Of a DNA stretch of 64,000 nt, positions 46,351-56,760 are shown one piece after another (positions within the stretch are counted from its first letter, which is position 1; each line of letters starts with the position of its first letter). The translations under genes were made by a program, and so were the position numbers. The notes below the pieces were generated by a model that was given only the letters and a program-made list of their open reading frames with translations, had not been told where the DNA came from and did not search any database. This DNA is from Simmondsia chinensis (taxonomy: Eukaryota; Streptophyta; Magnoliopsida; Caryophyllales; Simmondsiaceae): contig JAGTTD010000018.1 in the NCBI GenBank assembly GCA_018398585.1, positions 7,261,501 to 7,325,500 on the forward strand, read 5' to 3'.

Positions 46351-46429
46351 AAACCATAAATGACTTGTAACACACCGACCTCATACGACAAGGATACATT
46401 AACGACAATGTCAACAAATGGTCATTTTA

Positions 46430-46953
46430 CCTTCAATATCTGATCTGAAAACCGTGAAATGTGTGTAACGACTCAACGTTGAACCTACAGCAATGCCACA
46501 AAGCTTCAAACACGATCTTAACAGGGCTTCTTCTTCTTCTTCTTCTTCTGAGGGCCCAATGTAGCAGAACTACACAAGGAGGATAAAAAAAATGGAGCTT
46601 GGTGAATTCAGATTGAGAGAAAAATATAACAAAAAGGGTGAATAAGAGGCGCGTAAAATGGGCGGAGTAAAATGGGCGGGAAAAGAGAAGGGAAGGATAG
46701 TGTGAGAAGCAAGTTACATGACATAAAGTAAAAATATGTACTTTTGCACTAAATGAGGAGAGAGAAAATGGAGGGGGATGGGGTAAAGTAAACGGCTGGG
46801 TATTAAATGAGGAGAGAGAAAGGGGACGGGTTGGGGGGTTGAATGGGAGGGGCATTTTGGTCCAAAAAGGGTTATTTAAGGTTATGGGGGTCTATTTTAG
46901 GTTAAATTGGGGTTGGGGGGGGGGGGGGGGGGGTCTATAACCGGTGATTTTCT
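46430..46953 (-). repeat. MULE right terminal inverted repeat, with splice donor
   Basis: Inverted partner of 19,334-19,860. Read on the minus strand it holds the presumed promoter and first exon of the transposase gene; after GTGGCATTGCT a GTAGGT donor lies at 46,488-46,483. A run of 19 G (46,915-46,933) lies near the tip, where the left TIR has only six C. Confidence 0.75.
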
Positions 46954-47034
46954 GTCTAATAAGAAGTTTTGGAATACAGTGCATTTGTATGTAGGGTTCT
47001 TTATAGTGATGCGACACCTACATAATTTATCATC
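46954..47034 (-). pseudogene. Gypsy B fragment between the MULE and the LTR element
   Basis: The minus strand reads a KNPTYKCTVFQNFLLDR block that matches EQPTYDCAMFKRFLKRP of Gypsy A. This 81-bp piece links the two halves of Gypsy B and shows that the MULE entered it. Confidence 0.7.
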
Positions 47035-47039
47035 ATGCT

Positions 47040-47469
47040 TGTTAATAATACTGGCTCGCTATTTACTCACCTAGATACTTGCAACCCTGAAAGGGGCATC
47101 CGGGAATTGGTGCCCCTAAATTGCCTGCCAAGGAGCTGGGCGCCCCTGAACCAGACGCCTAGCTGACTTAAGCTCTATATAAAGGTGTACCTCACGCCTT
47201 AACTGAAAAAAGGACCCCTCGGACCTCTCTCTCTCACTCTCTCTCACCATGGGAGGCCTCATCCAAGCTGGGTCATCAAACGTCTCTCCCTCCTATCGCC
47301 TTTTACGGTCACCTCTCTGGAGCAATAACTGTTCAAGCCTCCTAATCCTCTTAGGCTTAGAAATATCAAGTCGGACATGTCGCTAGAGTTTGACTCATGC
47401 TTACAAACCCCATCTTATACAGAACACCAATACGACGAATAAGCGCATTGACCAAATTTGTTGCAAACA
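47040..47469 (+). repeat. 5' LTR of the non-autonomous element
   Basis: 430 bp. It lacks a ~30-bp segment that the 3' LTR has around 49,665-49,700. Confidence 0.92.
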
Positions 47470-47699
47470 TTTTGGCGCCGTTTGTGGGAAGGATCCTAAG
47501 CTTACACCTAGCTTGATGTATCTTGTAAGAATCAAGTAAATTAATTTTCAATATTTTCTTTGGATCCCTTGGCATTCTCTATGATGGGAATAGGCCTACC
47601 CAAGCAAAGTTGATAAAAAGGGGCTTGACTAGAAAAGGTGTGATATGGCTGCATATCTTATGCCCCTTTTTCTATTTTTTTTTTTTTTAATTTAGGGCT

Positions 47700-48870
47700 G
47701 AAAAATCATCATAAGTTCTTATAAATCTTAAAAAGCTTCATTTTGATATAAAATTTGATATGTAACTCTCTACGGATTGAAAGTTATGGTCGTTTTAAAT
47801 TGTAAGGTAAGTAATATACCTTACCCACGTTTAGCACGCTTAGATCACTTTTCATGTACTTTCTTTCATCAAAAGTTCAAAAAATTTCTCCTGTTACCTA
47901 GACTCTTGAAACTCTTCATTTTGATATAAAATTCAATCCGTAACTGTTTGCGAGTTGAAAGTTATTCCCGTTTTAAATTCTAAGGTAGGTTGCATACCTT
48001 ACCCCCTTCTAGCACCCCTAAATCACTTTTCATGCAATTTATTTTATCAAAAGTTAAAAAGCTTTCTGTGGGTGTCTAGAACTCTTTAAGAGCTTGGTGG
48101 TCATATAAAATTCAATTCATAACTCTTTAAGGATTGAAAGTTATGCCTATTTTAAGTTGTAAGGTAAGTTATATACCTTACAAGCATTTAGCACGCCCAG
48201 ATCAATTTTCATGTAATTTCCTTCATAATAAGTTCAAAAACTTTCTATGGGTGCCTATAAATCTTCATGAGCTTCATTTTGATATAAAATGCTATCCATA
48301 ACTCTTCACGGATTGAAAGTTACGCTTGTTTTAAGTTATAAGGAAAGTTACATATCTTACTCGCGTCTAGCACGCCCAGATCACTTTTCATGTAATTGTT
48401 TTCATCCAAAGTTCAAGAACATTCTATGAAAACCTAGAACTCCCCAAGAGCTTCGATTTGATATAAAACAAGATCCGTAACTCTTCACGGATTGAGAGTT
48501 ATGCCTGATTTAAGTTCTACAGTAAGTTACCTAACCAAAAAGGGCGATTTGTTTTCTTTGATCCAAAAGCTCGAGAAATCATTCTAGCTATATAGAAATA
48601 TTCAAGAGCTTCATTTTGATGGGTAATTTGACTCGTAGCTCCTTAATGATTATGAATCATGTTTGTTTAAGTCTTAAGGTCAGGTTATATAAACCAACAA
48701 TCGGTACCATGTCGGAGAAACTCCCACCATGCCTTTTTTATATTTTATTTAAACTATTTGAAATTATACGGGTTGCCTAAAGCACTTTGAAGGCTTCGTT
48801 TTGATATACAATTCATGCTCTAACTCCCAACAGGTTAAAAGTTATGTCTGTCTAAAATTATCAAATACTT
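47700..48870 (+). repeat. Seven ~180-bp tandem repeats in the element interior
   Basis: The landmark TGATATAAAA (or a variant) recurs at 47,744, 47,922, 48,101, 48,280, 48,459, 48,618 and 48,802, mostly 178-184 bp apart. It is always followed by a block like CGTAACTCTTCACGGATTGA and GAAAGTTATG. The later copies are more diverged. No frame stays open across the units. Confidence 0.85.
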
Positions 48871-48939
48871 AATAAAAAAAAATAAAATAAAAAAAGATAA
48901 ACAAAAAATATATATATACAATAAGCTTTGACCATCCTT

Positions 48940-49230
48940 TGAGGTTTGACCGTCGCCTTCCCTCACAGAACCTCTGCACTACACCATCATCCACACCTAC
49001 ACAAGCACCGGCACCACCTAGCTCGCTTGACCTTGGTCGCCCCACTTTTGGCTCACCCGAAACCTTGCTTGCCCAGCTCTAACTCGCCCAATCTTGGTCG
49101 CCTCACTTCTTGCTCGCCAGAAACCTTGCTCGCCCAAAGCTAGCTCGCCCAACCTTGGTCGCCCCACTTCTTGCTCGCCTGAAACCCTGCTCACTTGAAA
49201 CCTGGCTCGCCTTGGTTAGTGGCTCATTGT
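48940..49230 (+). repeat. GC-rich ~60-bp repeats (GCTCGCC..CTTGGTCGCC)
   Basis: About three to four imperfect units with CTTGGTCGCC, CCACTTCTTGCTCGCC and GAAACCTTGCTCGCC. The base composition contrasts strongly with the AT-rich repeats upstream. The short frame through it is a by-product of the repeat. Confidence 0.7.
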
Positions 49231-49515
49231 GACCCGTTGCTCGCCTCGCTCAGGTGACCACCTTGTTCGAGTGACCATCATAGCTACTGCTGGTCATGAC
49301 CACCATCAGGTGGCCATCAGTTACGAGCCAAAATGACTTAAAATGCCAAAACCTTAATACATAGCTTACTTAGGTCATAAGTTTTGTTAACTTCGAATAA
49401 AGTTCAAAATACACATTAATGAAAATTATGAAGAGCAAAGTATAACGCCAAATACCCCCATCGCTTGGGCAAATATTGTGCACTAGTAAGCCACGATTAA
49501 GGACTAACGTGTAAT

Positions 49516-49563
49516 CCACTCCATGGCCAAACTTGGAATGACCGAAGTTTGCCCATGGAGTGG
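49516..49563. repeat. Stem-loop overlapping the polypurine tract
   Basis: CCACTCCATGGCCAAACTT (49,516-49,534) and AAGTTTGCCCATGGAGTGG (49,545-49,563) pair over 19 bp with one mismatch and a 10-nt loop. The 3' arm runs into the polypurine tract. Confidence 0.85.
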
Positions 49564-49573
49564 GGGGATTATA

Positions 49574-50038
49574 TGTTTATAATACTGGCTCGATATTTAC
49601 TCGTCCAAACATCTGCAGCCCAGAAAGGGGCTCCCTGGAACTGGCGTCCCCAAACTGTGCGCCAAGAAACCGGGTGCTCGGCACTGGGTGCCAAAGAACC
49701 TTGGTGCCCCTGAACCAGACACCCAGCTAACTTAGGCTCTACATAAAAGGAGGCCTCACCCCTTCCCTGAAAAAGGACCCCTTAGACCTCTCTCTCTCAC
49801 TCTCTCTCACCATGGGAGGCCTCATCCAAACTGGGTGATCAAACGTCTCTCCCTCCTATCGTCTTTTATGGTCATCTCTCTGGAGCAATAACCGTTCAAG
49901 CCTCCTACTCCTCTTAGGCTTTGAAATATCAAGTCAGGTGTGTAGTTAGAGTTTGAGTTCAGCTCATCCTTATGAACTCCATCTCATACAGAACTCCAAT
50001 ACGACGAATAAGCACACTGATAAAATTTATCGTAAATA
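49574..50038 (+). repeat. 3' LTR of the non-autonomous element
   Basis: 465 bp, beginning five bases after the polypurine tract and followed by the ATGCT duplication. Confidence 0.92.
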
Positions 50039-50043
50039 ATGCT

Positions 50044-52359
50044 CTTCACTAATTACAGGGTTTGTTTTCATAAGCCTCTCAAATAGGTGATTGGAAACCT
50101 TCATGCATAAATGAATTGGGTATTCTATAACTAACCTATAAGTAATTCTTCCATTAGCCACCCGCAAGGTTTGATTCTTAAGTACAAAGACAACAATGCG
50201 GAAAGGGGTCTTTATCTATCCCCATTTGGCCTCCTCCAGGAAAGACCAACTCCGTGATCTTATTGGAAACTTAAATGACATTCCTAAAAATTATGCAGTT
50301 TTTAATTGAATGGGACTATGAATTATGACATTGGTAGTAAATCTTCCCCTTAATATTGGGGTTAGGCATCTTATGTTTACCCTTCAACTTCTGCTTATTG
50401 TTTGCCTTAAACCAATCAAATATTATGTCTACTAGAGGCAAATCAAAAGAGTCCTTACTTAACTCTTTGGTAAGGTTGGACTTCCTAGCATTTATGTACA
50501 TTTTCACTAAATGGTTACAAACCATGTTTTGGGGGGGGGGGGGGGGGAGCTCTTTGGCATATTCATCTGGGGGGGGGGGGGGGGGGGGGGCTTTGGCATA
50601 TTCATCTACGTCAATTTCATAGAGAGGTTCATCCTCTTCCTCGACGCCACCATGGATATAGGTTCCATACATATTATTCTTCTCAAGCTCTTTTCTTTCA
50701 AGACAACTTTATACCTCGCAACACATTCTACTAGTTCAAGAACACTATAAAGTTAAAGCCTTCAAAGATCATCTTATACTCTATGTCCTAACCATTTACG
50801 GCCAGTTTAGCCTAGTCAACTTTAGGTACAACCATAACACAGCCGAACCTGGCCCCTTGAGCCGGTTGATGAAGTCTTTCACGGACTCCCTTGACTTTTG
50901 TCTCATTTGGGCTCAGAACTCCCTAGCCATATCATCCTAAGTATAAATGGAATTAAGTGATAGACTATTGTACCTCTGGAAGGCAATCTTAGCCAATGAA
51001 ACTAGGAAAGATCCTCATCTTCACAAAAAGATTGTCAATGATTTTCTGACACTAAAAATTAAATCTAATTTGGTGCCTAAGGTAAGGCATATAACCTTCC
51101 CTTGAGAAGAAGTTAAACTCAAGTATCTTGAACCCTTTAGGAAATGGATAGTCTCTATTTATATAGTAAGGGTACTTTTAGCCCAAAACCCTTAGGCGGC
51201 AGTGGTTGGGGAGGCTTTAGGCTATCCATCCCTGAGGTCAAGGGTTTGAGGCATTCCGCCTCCTCTCTTGGAATGGCGTTGCCAATTAAAAACAAATAGT
51301 GTGGGTACTTCTTACTATGGCTAGGTTTGTTCATCCTTTCCATGTCAAGGCCGTACATCTGTTCAATTATGTTCGCCTATTGGTTTTAGATGGGAAGGTT
51401 AGGAACTTGGTTCACCACAGATAACTGTCCCCATATGGATGTCTATTCTTCAAGAGACAAGATCGATAACCTCAAGCACCCATGACCATTGGATTGGGGG
51501 AACATAGCCAATCCCATGTTGTGTGCAACAACACTTAAGGCCCTAGGCCTATCTGGTCTGGATGATCACCCTCGACCCTTAAAAGGGTATGCGTTATGCT
51601 TAAGTTTCCCATCCTGAAAGGATCTCTAGGGGCCACTTTGGTTCTTATTATGGTTTGGGCCAAGTTCACCCCTCACCTAGGCCCGTGCCCCTTAATACCT
51701 AAGTTCTATTCCACAATAGGAGTATCCATTCTCAAGCTAATACCTAGTCCTTCAAAGCTAAGCTTCTCCTTGGACTGGCTGTATTGGCTCTTGAGATTCT
51801 CAATCGCTCTAAACTGAACACCATTAACCAGCCCTATCTTGACAGCGGTTGGATAGGGTTCTGCACTTACTGGTTCATGCCTAGTTGTGATAAGGTTCAA
51901 CCTCAATTGTTTGATGTCCTCCTACGCAGACTCAATCATAGTATTCTAAACTTTGGATTGCCTTAAAATAATGTGCCCAACTCGCACTATGATTTCTTCT
52001 GCGGCATCCTTGTTTACGAGGGTTGAAGTTGAGGGCAAGGTCGTTTCATATTAACCATGACTCTAGCAGCCTTTATACGCACCCTTTCATTCATGGAGGC
52101 TCCCAAATAGTTCACAATGTCCCTCAAAATGGTTGTGTTTTCATATTGTCCTATCAAGGTGCTTTGTATCTCTGCATGTTGCCTTTTAGTGAAGTCATTC
52201 ATGCACTTCTCAATTTAATCCTCCATGATCTGAATTCATCTCTTAAGCATGGCTATAAAGCTCTTTCAAGAATAAACATCCAGATCGATTCGCTCATCCT
52301 CGAGGATATTTTCATTACCACTGCTTTCAAAGCCACGATTATGACTACTTTCTCTCTCT
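50044..52359 (-). pseudogene. Gypsy B gag polyprotein relic
   Basis: On the minus strand, recognisable parts are: an N-terminal stretch with TLIGQYENTTILRDIVNYLG (52,202-52,014, after a region whose DNA matches Gypsy A near 4,830-4,860, GAAAGAGCTTTATAGCCATG); a middle part with MERMNKPSHSKKYPHYLFL (51,340-51,280); and the linker with SFDLPLVDIIFDWFKANNK and KGKIYYQCHNS (50,460-50,316). Homologous order in Gypsy A fixes it as gag. Two poly(G) runs interrupt the linker and are translated as proline runs. Stops and frame changes are frequent. The element continues at 46,954-47,034 and 16,240-19,330. Confidence 0.72.
50531..50590. repeat. Duplicated poly(G) tracts, 17 and 22 G
   Basis: Two G runs (50,531-50,547 and 50,569-50,590) are each followed by CTTTGGCATATTCATCT. 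A ~39-bp segment with the run was therefore duplicated in tandem. On the minus strand they give proline runs in the gag linker. Confidence 0.85.
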
Positions 52360-52364
52360 TAAGG

Positions 52365-54343
52365 ACTTAAAATTTACATAACAACTAATACCTTCTAGTA
52401 TATGAGTTGTTAGGAACACCCACAAATCATCGAACCATAAATCAAAATAGCAAACATAATAAAGAGATTGGGGGAGTAATTTAGCCATCGGAACTTAAGT
52501 GATTCTGCCGAAGCATACATCCATAGAGCGGGAGCAAAATAATTTCTCTATATAAGAATATATGTATTACAACAAAGTTTCTCACTCACGCTCTATCTCC
52601 CACTATTTGTACTACATCTTTACCCCTACTAAAACCATGGCACAAGAGGACTATTTACAGGCCTCTACAAATTGTAACCTACAAGAACCCCAGAGTCACC
52701 GCTAAGGGCCTCCATAATTACAGCCATAATTTGTCTGTTTAGGGAGACCATCAGTCTCCAAACTTAACAATCTGCCACTTAGGAACTGATGAAGATCACA
52801 AATAGGCTTTTTCACAGTAGTCCTTCATGCTACCTCCTCACATGCAATTACCATGTGCCAGCTTTGATTTTTAATTTTTTAACTAGGTCCAAATCTTGCT
52901 CTTCAATAGCCAATCAACCTAAACTAGTTAACTACTAGGACCCAAAATTTTAAAAAAAGTAAATCGAGCTCCAAGATAGAAGAAACTGAAGAAGAAACCC
53001 CTTGGTTTAATTTTAGTCTGCAATTTTTCAACCCAAATTTAAATCAATACCTAAAAATGAACCCTAGCTATGTCAGCGCCGTTTCACTTCACCTTTGAGC
53101 TGTGACTTTCCCTCTCCTCTGTCCTATCATCTCTCCTCTGCACAACCTCTTTCTTCTCCAACGACATCCAACACAGGCCACCACCGTCGGGGTCGCTAAC
53201 TCGCCATTGATCGTCACTAACCTTCTCTCTCCGGCTACCGATCTCATTAAGAACCACCACCACCAAAGTTTTACTCCCACTTCGTCATCGTCTTCACCTT
53301 TGACCTTGTGAGCACCACTGACTCACCACTCGATTGACTGGCCACCCCAAGATGCCTACCTCCTGCCACACTCGAAGCCCCACACCAACAACCATCATCG
53401 TTCTCTTTGACTTTTGGGTCGTGGACGCCGAGGTCAATTTTTTTATGGCCACCAGATCTGGACCACCATTGCCAAACCTCCACCGGCATCATGTCGGATT
53501 TTGCGCCAACAACACCACAAACGAAGTCTTACTTTGAGGACCACTAGATTTTCCAGAGCCACCACTGCCATGAGCTCTACTGCCATGACCTGCTGCTGCC
53601 TTTTGGCTTTCTAGCTGTGATTCACAAGGTCACTATAGATCTGGCCAATATCTACCATCCATGTACAACGATCTAGTCTTTCTCTTCTTGTGTTCACCAC
53701 CACGTGCCGCCAAACACCGCCACGGGTGCTCACACGCCTTACATGCGCCTCCACCCACGACCGGCATGACACCCACATGCCACCACGCACCACCGTGCAC
53801 CACCCACACGCCCACCACGCACCACCACGCATTAATTTTTTTTTCTTTACTGGAAATGTACCTCCGCCCACCTGTTTTTCCTCCTGTTCTCACAGCAATT
53901 ACTTCGATTTAGGTTCCACCTAGGGCTTTGATACCAGTCGTTAGGAATTTCACAACACCTAATATCTTCTAGTCTATCAGGTGCTAGGACCACTCATGAA
54001 TCACCAGACCACAAATTGAAATAGCAAACATAATAAAGGGATAACGGGAATAATTTAGACACTGAAATTTACGTGTTCCAGTTGAAGCTTAGGTCCACAG
54101 TGGGGGAGCATCATAATTTCCCTATACAAAAATAGAGGTATTATAAAAGAGTTTCTCACTCACACTCTACGTCCTAGGGTTTGTACTACATCTTCGCCCT
54201 ACAAAAATCATAGCACAAGAGGTCCTATTTATAGGCCCCTACAAATTGTAACCTCTAGGAGCCCAAGAGTCACCATCAAGGGCCTCCATAATTATATCCA
54301 TAATTTATCTGTTTTGGGAGACCATCAGTTTCCAAACTTCAAA
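52365..54343 (-). mobile_element. Small non-autonomous LTR element (TRIM-like, ~1.98 kb)
   Basis: Two direct repeats of about 405 bp (52,365-52,769 and 53,938-54,343) with TAAGG on both outer sides (52,360-52,364 and 54,344-54,348). The complement of a primer site (TGGTATCAAAGC) lies just inside the second repeat and the complement of AAGTGGCAGATTG just inside the first, so it reads on the minus strand and is Copia-type. LTR tips are worn (no clean TG..CA), so the ends could be off by a base. The ~1.17-kb interior has no retrotransposon protein, only low-complexity frames rich in CAC and CCA. Confidence 0.8.
52770..53937. other. Interior of the TRIM-like element, no gene recognised
   Basis: Overlapping frames on both strands (53,084-53,912) are products of CAC/CCA-rich, repetitive sequence. 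A captured host fragment is possible, since the codon composition changes near 53,085, but no domain is recognisable. Confidence 0.5.
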
Positions 54344-54348
54344 TAAGG

Positions 54349-54739
54349 GGCTTAGGTGTGCTTGAGCTAGTGCTCAGGATTCAGTTCAAGGGGAGCAAAT
54401 TCCTCAATTTGTTCACCCTTGAGGATGGTTGTTCTTCTAGTTGTAGACATTTGTAATGGCTCGCACTATGTTCGCCAAAACGATGTGTTTACGCATTTTC
54501 CATTAACTAATTTGTATATATGGTCACCATGAATTTAAGAAAATAAACTTGCTTAAAGATTTACCTCTACATAGGGGTAAATTAGGTTTGAACTACAAGT
54601 GATTGACCTTAATGAATCATTCGTTATGTCTTTTGGTGTTCTTGGTGAGATTGACACCAACTAGCAACTTTTATATGAATGCAAATAATGCTCCAATTAA
54701 GGAGACTCTTATATCTTTTTGTGAATATTAAGTGCAAAA
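54349..54739. other. No gene recognised
   Basis: Stretch between the TRIM-like element and the first recognisable Gypsy C codons. It may contain Gypsy B leader and a Gypsy C gag remnant, but neither can be shown. Confidence 0.45.
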
Positions 54740-56760
54740 AAATATAATAATATAGACTTGACCCAAGCGACAATTGAGGCAAAGGAGCTTCGGAGATTTC
54801 TCTCAATGCCTTGTCTGGGCGCATCACACATAACACCCTCCGGATGAAGGGTTTGATTAAGAAGAAGAGTGTGACTATCTTGATAGATAGTGGAAGTACA
54901 AATAGCTTCTTAGATGCGAATATTGTCCAAGAACTGAGATTGGAGACAGTGCCTACAATGGTCATGATAGTCACAGTGGCTAACGAAAAGAGCCTCATTA
55001 GCTATCAGAAGTGCCCGCGCCTCAAGTGGAAGGTGCAAGGTGTGATGTTTGTGGATGATTGAGGGTTCTTGAACTTTGAGGTAGTGACATAGTTCTAAGA
55101 GCAGATTGGCTTCATCGTTATGGTCCTATAACTATTGAGTTCACGAGTCTTAAGTTTTCACGCCATAAGGAGAGAAAGGTGGTGCAATTGCAAGGCAAGT
55201 ATGAACAGGCTGCCCTATAATCGATTTCCGAGAAGGGAATCATGAAATCCTGAAGAAGAAGATGGGGACCACGGTGGGCCACTTGTTCACGGCCACCACT
55301 ACAAGGCTTGAAGAAGAGGAAGCCCATCCAAACTTAGCGCGCTTGCTGCGCACATACAGGGATTTCTTTGACACTCTAAACACACTGCCCTAGACACGTG
55401 CGCATGCGCACCAATGCCACCTGGGCCAAGCCTGTCAATATATGGCCATACCGATACCCCTATAGCCAGAAAAACGAGATAGAGAGGCAAATAAAAGAGA
55501 TGCTAGCCTCCTCTATCATTCAGCCATGCAGGAGCCCCTTTAATTCACCGGTTGTACTAGTGTGCAAGAAGGATAAGTCATAGAAGTTCTATGTTGACTA
55601 CTGGCGGTTGAACAGCATAATAGTGAAGAACAAGTTCCCATTTCGAATAATTCATGATTTACTAGATGAATTAAGAGGCCTAAGAATTTTCTCCAATATT
55701 GATTTAAAGGCTGGGTATTACCAGATCCAGGATAGGCACAAGATTGTATTCAGGATGCACCAGGGACATTACGAATTCAAGGTAATGCCATTTGGAGACA
55801 TTCTAGTGCATAGCGCCTCGATGACAATGCATGTAGCGCATTTGGAAGAAGTCCTGAAGATTATGCGTGCCCATCGCTTGTATGCTAAGTGCAGCAAGTG
55901 TGCTTTTAGCCAGGGATACATAAAGTACTTGGAGCATGTCATACCCCAAGATGGGGTGGCAATGGACCCAAGAAAGATTGAGGCAATGCGTTGCTGGCCT
56001 GTGCCGAAAATTGTTAGGCTGAGGGGATTCCTTGGCTTAACCGGATATTACAGAAAGTTCGTGAAGGGATACGGTACTATGAGCAAATAGCTTACAAGCC
56101 TCCTCAAGAAGGGAAAATTTCGTTGGTACTAAGAGGCACATCAGGCATTCGAAGCATTAAAGTGTGCTCTGATGCATGTGTTAACACTTAAAGCTTGCAA
56201 GGCGTGACGAGGATCAAGAATGTGCTCAAATGAAAGGCGCAATGCATGCGCCTAGTTTGACAAGCAGTGCTGGTGCAAAGTGCACTCTGATGACAACGGT
56301 TGTGCCTAAGTGGATGCTAGAGATTTCGGAGAGTTATGAAGGGGATGTGCAATCTAATGAGCTATTGATGCTTCTCTTGATTGATCCAGACCTATGCATA
56401 CAAGGAAGGGCTTTTGCTCTACAAGGGCAGAATATACATAGGAAGCACCACTGATTTGAGAGGGAAGATCTTGCAGGTGCTGCATGACTCCCCTATAGGG
56501 GGTATTTAGGAGTACATGGCACCTATGTGCATGCAAAAAGGCTATTCTATTGGCCTAACATGAGGTGCGATGTGCAGGCTTGGGTTGGAAATTGTGACAC
56601 TTGCCAACTTGTGAAAGGGAAACATGTCCCCTACCCTAGGTTGCTCCAACCATTGATAGAGCCAAATCAGGCTTGGGAGAGCTTAAGCCTAGACTTCATA
56701 AAGGACCTGTCCAGATCCGAAGGGCAAGACACAATTTTGGTGGTTGTTGATAAATTCACC

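Larger units (their letters stand above)
19334..46953. mobile_element. Composite Mutator-like element (~27.6 kb incl. a Copia insertion)
   Basis: Long inverted ends enclose a captured Pin1 exon, a DUF1985/Ulp1 gene and a mudrA-type transposase gene. The extreme ends align as GGGAAATCGTACGAAATAAA against AGAAAATCACCGGTTATAGA, both followed by a C run. Sequence on both outer sides is Gypsy B, which proves insertion into that element. The target duplication is not clean: GTCTTTTTT (19,321-19,329) and GTCTAATAA (46,954-46,962) agree at only 5 of 9 positions, so the exact limits may be off by a few bases. Without the 8,580-bp Copia the MULE is about 19 kb. MULEs carrying Ulp1 genes are known in plants (the KI-MULE or Kaonashi group in Arabidopsis, CUMULE in melon). 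The internal TIR-like block at 23,700 leaves open that a smaller MULE is nested or fused at the left. Confidence 0.8.
47040..50038 (+). mobile_element. Non-autonomous LTR retrotransposon (2,999 bp)
   Basis: A perfect 5-bp duplication ATGCT flanks it (47,035-47,039 and 50,039-50,043). LTRs are 47,040-47,469 (430 bp) and 49,574-50,038 (465 bp), starting TGTTAATAATACTGG and TGTTTATAATACTGG. The primer site is TGGCGCCGTTTGTGGGAA (47,473-47,490, tRNA-Asp type), the same class as Gypsy primers. The polypurine tract is GGAGTGGGGGGAT (about 49,557-49,569). The ~2.1-kb interior encodes none of the retrotransposon proteins, so it must be mobilised by a relative. LTRs have a TATA box (CTCTATATAAAGG, about 47,171) and CT repeats before CACCATGGGAGGCC. 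Confidence 0.93.

Noticed and set aside
48946..49143. Pro/His-rich frame in the non-autonomous LTR element
   Set aside because: It follows the ~60-bp GC-rich minisatellite and is not a recognisable protein.
53611..53923. His/Pro-rich frames on both strands
   Set aside because: They are translations of CAC/CCA-rich low-complexity sequence in a TRIM-like element, overlapping on both strands with no domain.
47030..54343. One large LTR retrotransposon
   Set aside because: Two separate elements with their own duplications (ATGCT; TAAGG) sit in a minus-strand Gypsy remnant.
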